Below are positions 7,233 through 9,255 of a stretch of 9,255 nucleotides of DNA, one piece after another (within the stretch, counting starts at the first letter, position 1; every line of letters begins with the position of its first letter). Source of the stretch: Candidatus Kuenenia stuttgartensis (lineage in GTDB: Bacteria > Bacteroidota > Bacteroidia > Chitinophagales > Chitinophagaceae). The stretch is from the NCBI GenBank assembly GCA_943330835.2, contig CALQJH020000057.1, positions 1-9,255 of the forward strand, written 5' to 3'. The translations under genes and the position numbers were made by a program. The notes under the pieces were generated by a model. It ran no database searches and was not told where the DNA came from. It saw nothing but the letters and a program-made list of their open reading frames with translations.

Positions 7233-9053
7233 TTAAAAGTAATTAACATAACCAAAATGAATTTTGGATGCTTCTCTTAAATTAAACCTTACATCATCTC
7301 GTTTTCCGATCGCATAATTTAAATTAAATACGCCTGATCTTGTTTCAAAAAGCATACCAATTCCTGCGCCAATAAATTGATTACTGACAGCAATTGTTTG
7401 GTATTTATTTTGAGTAAGCCCATAATCTGCAAAGAAAGACAAATAAGAATTGGTACTGAATAGTAACCGATATTCTGCAGTAAAAACGCCATATTGACTG
7501 GCATAAATACTTTCTTCATCAAACCCTCTCATCGTTTTATAGCCTCCAACCTGAAACAATTCATTACGAAAGATAGCTGGACTAATTATTGTACCTGTTT
7601 GAACCGCTGCTTTTATTGTTGATGATTTCCCCGTTGAGAAATAATGAGCAGCAGAGAGCTTAATGCGGATATTGTACGTTTTTAACTTTAAGGAATCATA
7701 AAGCCCAGCATAATTAAAGCTATTGTCTTTAATGGATAATATTTCATTATTGGGCTTTAATGTCTTTATCCCAACCATGGAAGTCAAATTCAATTCATTC
7801 CCTTTTTTTGGATTGATTTTATAATCAGTGTTGTTCCATTCGTAGGTCAGGCCAATATGAGTTGAATTAACATCGATATTTGATGGCAACTTTTTTTCGG
7901 ATTTTATTTTAACAGTATCAATAGCTCCCGACAACAAGCTACTGTTTTGCCATTGCATAAATATCCTTCCAGATTGATAATTTGATATAGAAAATTGCAA
8001 CCCTAATTGCGCGTTGATTTGTAAAAATGTAGAATCCTTTTTGAATAATTCAAATAAGGCATCAAAGCAAAATTGCGTGTTGAAAATATAGGGTTTAGAA
8101 AAGCCCATATTAAGTCTGGGTGATTGTGGTTGTAATTGTTGCCATTTCAACAGAATGTTTTCTCCCGATCCAAATAGATTTTTCAAATCAAGATCAAGAT
8201 CACCGGTCAATTGAAGTTTATTATTATTGGATGAAGCAGGTTGAAGACCTAAAAGAAAATTAAACTGGCTGCTTTTCTTTGGCTGTACATACAAATTCAA
8301 TATCGCACCTGTGCCTAAGAGACTGACATCTGATGGCTGAAAGGCTTTAAGATAGGGCAACTCAAGGATTTTTTTATCTACTTGAATTAGTTTCTCTTTA
8401 TCATAAGCGCTGTTGGTGTGTATACTCAAATAGCGTTGTAAAAAAGTGTTGTTGATTTTCGCTTTTCCAATAATGATGATGCTGTCTATTTTATAATAAA
8501 CCCCTTTATTTACTTTTAAGGAAGCATGAATCAAATCATTTTCGATTGTAATACTGTCTAGAAAAACTGATGCAAAAGGATAGCCATTATTTTCATGATA
8601 AGTTAATAGCGCTTGTTCAATGTCTGCTATTTTAAAAAATGCCGTTCCCTTTTTTTTATCTTTTTGTTGCAATAGATCCACCACATTTTTTTCATTTTTA
8701 TCTAAGCTGGAATAATTCAATTTTGCAAAATGATAATTGAGTCCGATATAGACTTTTATGGTTGTTTCCTGATTATTCGTGCTAACACTATCAACGGAGG
8801 AATTTGGGTAGCCTTTCGCGGCAAGTACTGCTGGTAATTTTTGAATGTAATTCCATAACTGTTCTTGATTATTAAATGCGGAGGGTAATTTCAATTGAGC
8901 AAATGGAAAGCTGTTGTCTTTATCGACAAGCTGAATAATCAATTTATAATCTTGTGTAGCGTTATTTTCCTGTGCAGCAATCGTACAAGAGATTAACCCT
9001 GCCATAAACAGCAATAAGATTTTCTTTATCCTTTCATTAAGGTTAAATTGCAT
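7233..9053 (-). CDS. BamA/TamA-family outer-membrane protein (POTRA domains plus 16-strand-type barrel)
   Basis: This 606-residue protein has an N-terminal signal (hydrophobic 11-27) and about three POTRA-like segments (roughly 65-105, 108-183 and 185-257). The C-terminal half (about 262-606) has alternating amphipathic strands typical of Omp85 barrels. Diagnostic pieces are NLFGSGENI (292-300) at the start of the barrel, INPKKG (413-418), the loop-6 motif MRGFDEE (508-514) with Arg509, and a terminal phenylalanine (YVNYF). Such proteins insert or translocate proteins or lipids at the outer membrane. At 606 residues it is shorter than a five-POTRA BamA and is more likely a TamA-like or other Omp85 paralogue. 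The signal is ambiguous: LISC (20-23) fits a lipobox, while TIAAQ suits ordinary signal peptidase I, which is usual for barrels. It is divergent from hemW. Confidence 0.87.
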   Translation of the reverse strand: MQFNLNERIKKILLLFMAGLISCTIAAQENNATQDYKLIIQLVDKDNSFPFAQLKLPSAFNNQEQLWNYIQKLPAVLAAKGYPNSSVDSVSTNNQETTIKVYIGLNYHFAKLNYSSLDKNEKNVVDLLQQKDKKKGTAFFKIADIEQALLTYHENNGYPFASVFLDSITIENDLIHASLKVNKGVYYKIDSIIIIGKAKINNTFLQRYLSIHTNSAYDKEKLIQVDKKILELPYLKAFQPSDVSLLGTGAILNLYVQPKKSSQFNFLLGLQPASSNNNKLQLTGDLDLDLKNLFGSGENILLKWQQLQPQSPRLNMGFSKPYIFNTQFCFDALFELFKKDSTFLQINAQLGLQFSISNYQSGRIFMQWQNSSLLSGAIDTVKIKSEKKLPSNIDVNSTHIGLTYEWNNTDYKINPKKGNELNLTSMVGIKTLKPNNEILSIKDNSFNYAGLYDSLKLKTYNIRIKLSAAHYFSTGKSSTIKAAVQTGTIISPAIFRNELFQVGGYKTMRGFDEESIYASQYGVFTAEYRLLFSTNSYLSFFADYGLTQNKYQTIAVSNQFIGAGIGMLFETRSGVFNLNYAIGKRDDVRFNLREASKIHFGYVNYF

Positions 9054-9094
9054 GCAGAAATTTTCGTTGTTACAATAATGTAAAACTACAATCT
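9054..9094. promoter_or_regulatory. Short divergent intergenic region between the barrel-protein gene and hemW
   Basis: Only 41 bp separate the two divergent start codons, so the promoters must overlap each other or reach into the neighbouring genes. On the minus strand TAGTTTTA (plus-strand 9081-9088) matches TAnnTTTG at seven of eight positions and lies 28 nt before the barrel-protein ATG. No good box was seen for hemW, whose promoter may lie inside the barrel-protein gene. Confidence 0.35.
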
Positions 9095-9255
9095 TTGGCG
9101 GGTATTTATATTCATATTCCTTTTTGTAAAAAAGCGTGCACCTATTGCAATTTTCATTTTTCCACTCAAATGGGAATGAAAGAAGATATGGTGGGGAGTA
9201 TAAAAAAAGAGATTTTAGTACAAAAAGATTTTATTTCCTTAAACGAACCTATTGA
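9095..9255 (+). CDS. hemW: HemW, radical SAM heme chaperone (N-terminal 53 codons, cut by window edge)
   Basis: From TTG 9095 the frame reads (M)AGIYIHIPFCKKACTYCNF, then HFSTQMG and a helical stretch ending IKKEILVQKDFISLNEPI at the window edge. The C-x3-C-x2-C set (residues 10, 14 and 17) binds the radical-SAM [4Fe-4S] cluster, and the AGIYIHIPFC opening is the standard start of the HemW family. HemW was long annotated as oxygen-independent coproporphyrinogen III oxidase and is now regarded as a heme-binding chaperone that delivers heme to acceptor proteins. TTG is chosen because it puts Met directly before AGIYIHIPFC, as in relatives, and no in-frame ATG lies in the 41-bp gap upstream. The first in-frame ATG, at residue 25, would remove the cluster cysteines. 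It is the only plus-strand gene here. Identification is strong despite the short visible part. Confidence 0.9.
   Translation, partial: MAGIYIHIPFCKKACTYCNFHFSTQMGMKEDMVGSIKKEILVQKDFISLNEPI

Noticed and set aside
7319..7522. Small minus-strand open frame in a second frame of the barrel-protein gene
   Set aside because: It overlaps the conserved C-terminal barrel and RGF motif region in another frame, with no recognisable domain.

Overview
The window looks like a chromosomal core segment from an AT-rich member of the Bacteroidota, most likely near the Chitinophagaceae or another lineage that secretes through the type IX system. The placement rests on gldK-gldL-gldM, a DUF4271 gene next to hemD, promoter-like TAnnTTTG boxes, A-rich start regions without a clear Shine-Dalgarno sequence, and lipoprotein or secretory signals of Bacteroidota style. 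No mobile element, tRNA, rRNA or CRISPR array is visible, and no gene-free stretch exceeds 150 bases.

Seven genes lie on the minus strand, so transcription runs right to left. From the right they are: a BamA/TamA-type outer-membrane barrel protein (9053-7233), a DUF4271 membrane protein (7183-6308), hemD (6280-5309), a thioredoxin-domain DUF255/SPATA20-like protein (5265-3205), gldK (3059-1773), gldL (1642-887) and the first 273 codons of gldM (819 to the left edge). At the right edge, hemW begins on the plus strand at a TTG codon (9095) and runs out of the window.

There are three functional themes. gldKLM encodes the core of the type IX secretion/gliding machine: an outer-membrane-associated lipoprotein ring component (GldK) and the inner-membrane, proton-motive-force-driven motor (GldL, GldM). 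hemD and hemW belong to tetrapyrrole synthesis and heme handling. The barrel protein and DUF4271 are envelope proteins. DUF4271 and hemD are tightly spaced (27 bp). gldK sits behind a 145-bp gap that carries its own promoter-like box, so gldKLM is probably a separate transcription unit.

Most of this is ordinary conserved Bacteroidota sequence, and I see no clearly new multi-gene system. The most unusual item is the N-terminus of HemD: about 78 residues of lysine pairs repeating every six residues (an 18-bp DNA period), placed before an otherwise normal uroporphyrinogen-III synthase domain. A 29-nt segment is duplicated exactly 90 bp (five units) apart inside it. Other points worth a second look are two TTG start codons, two TAnnTTTG boxes with identical 22-nt spacing to their start codons, and the undescribed role of DUF4271.
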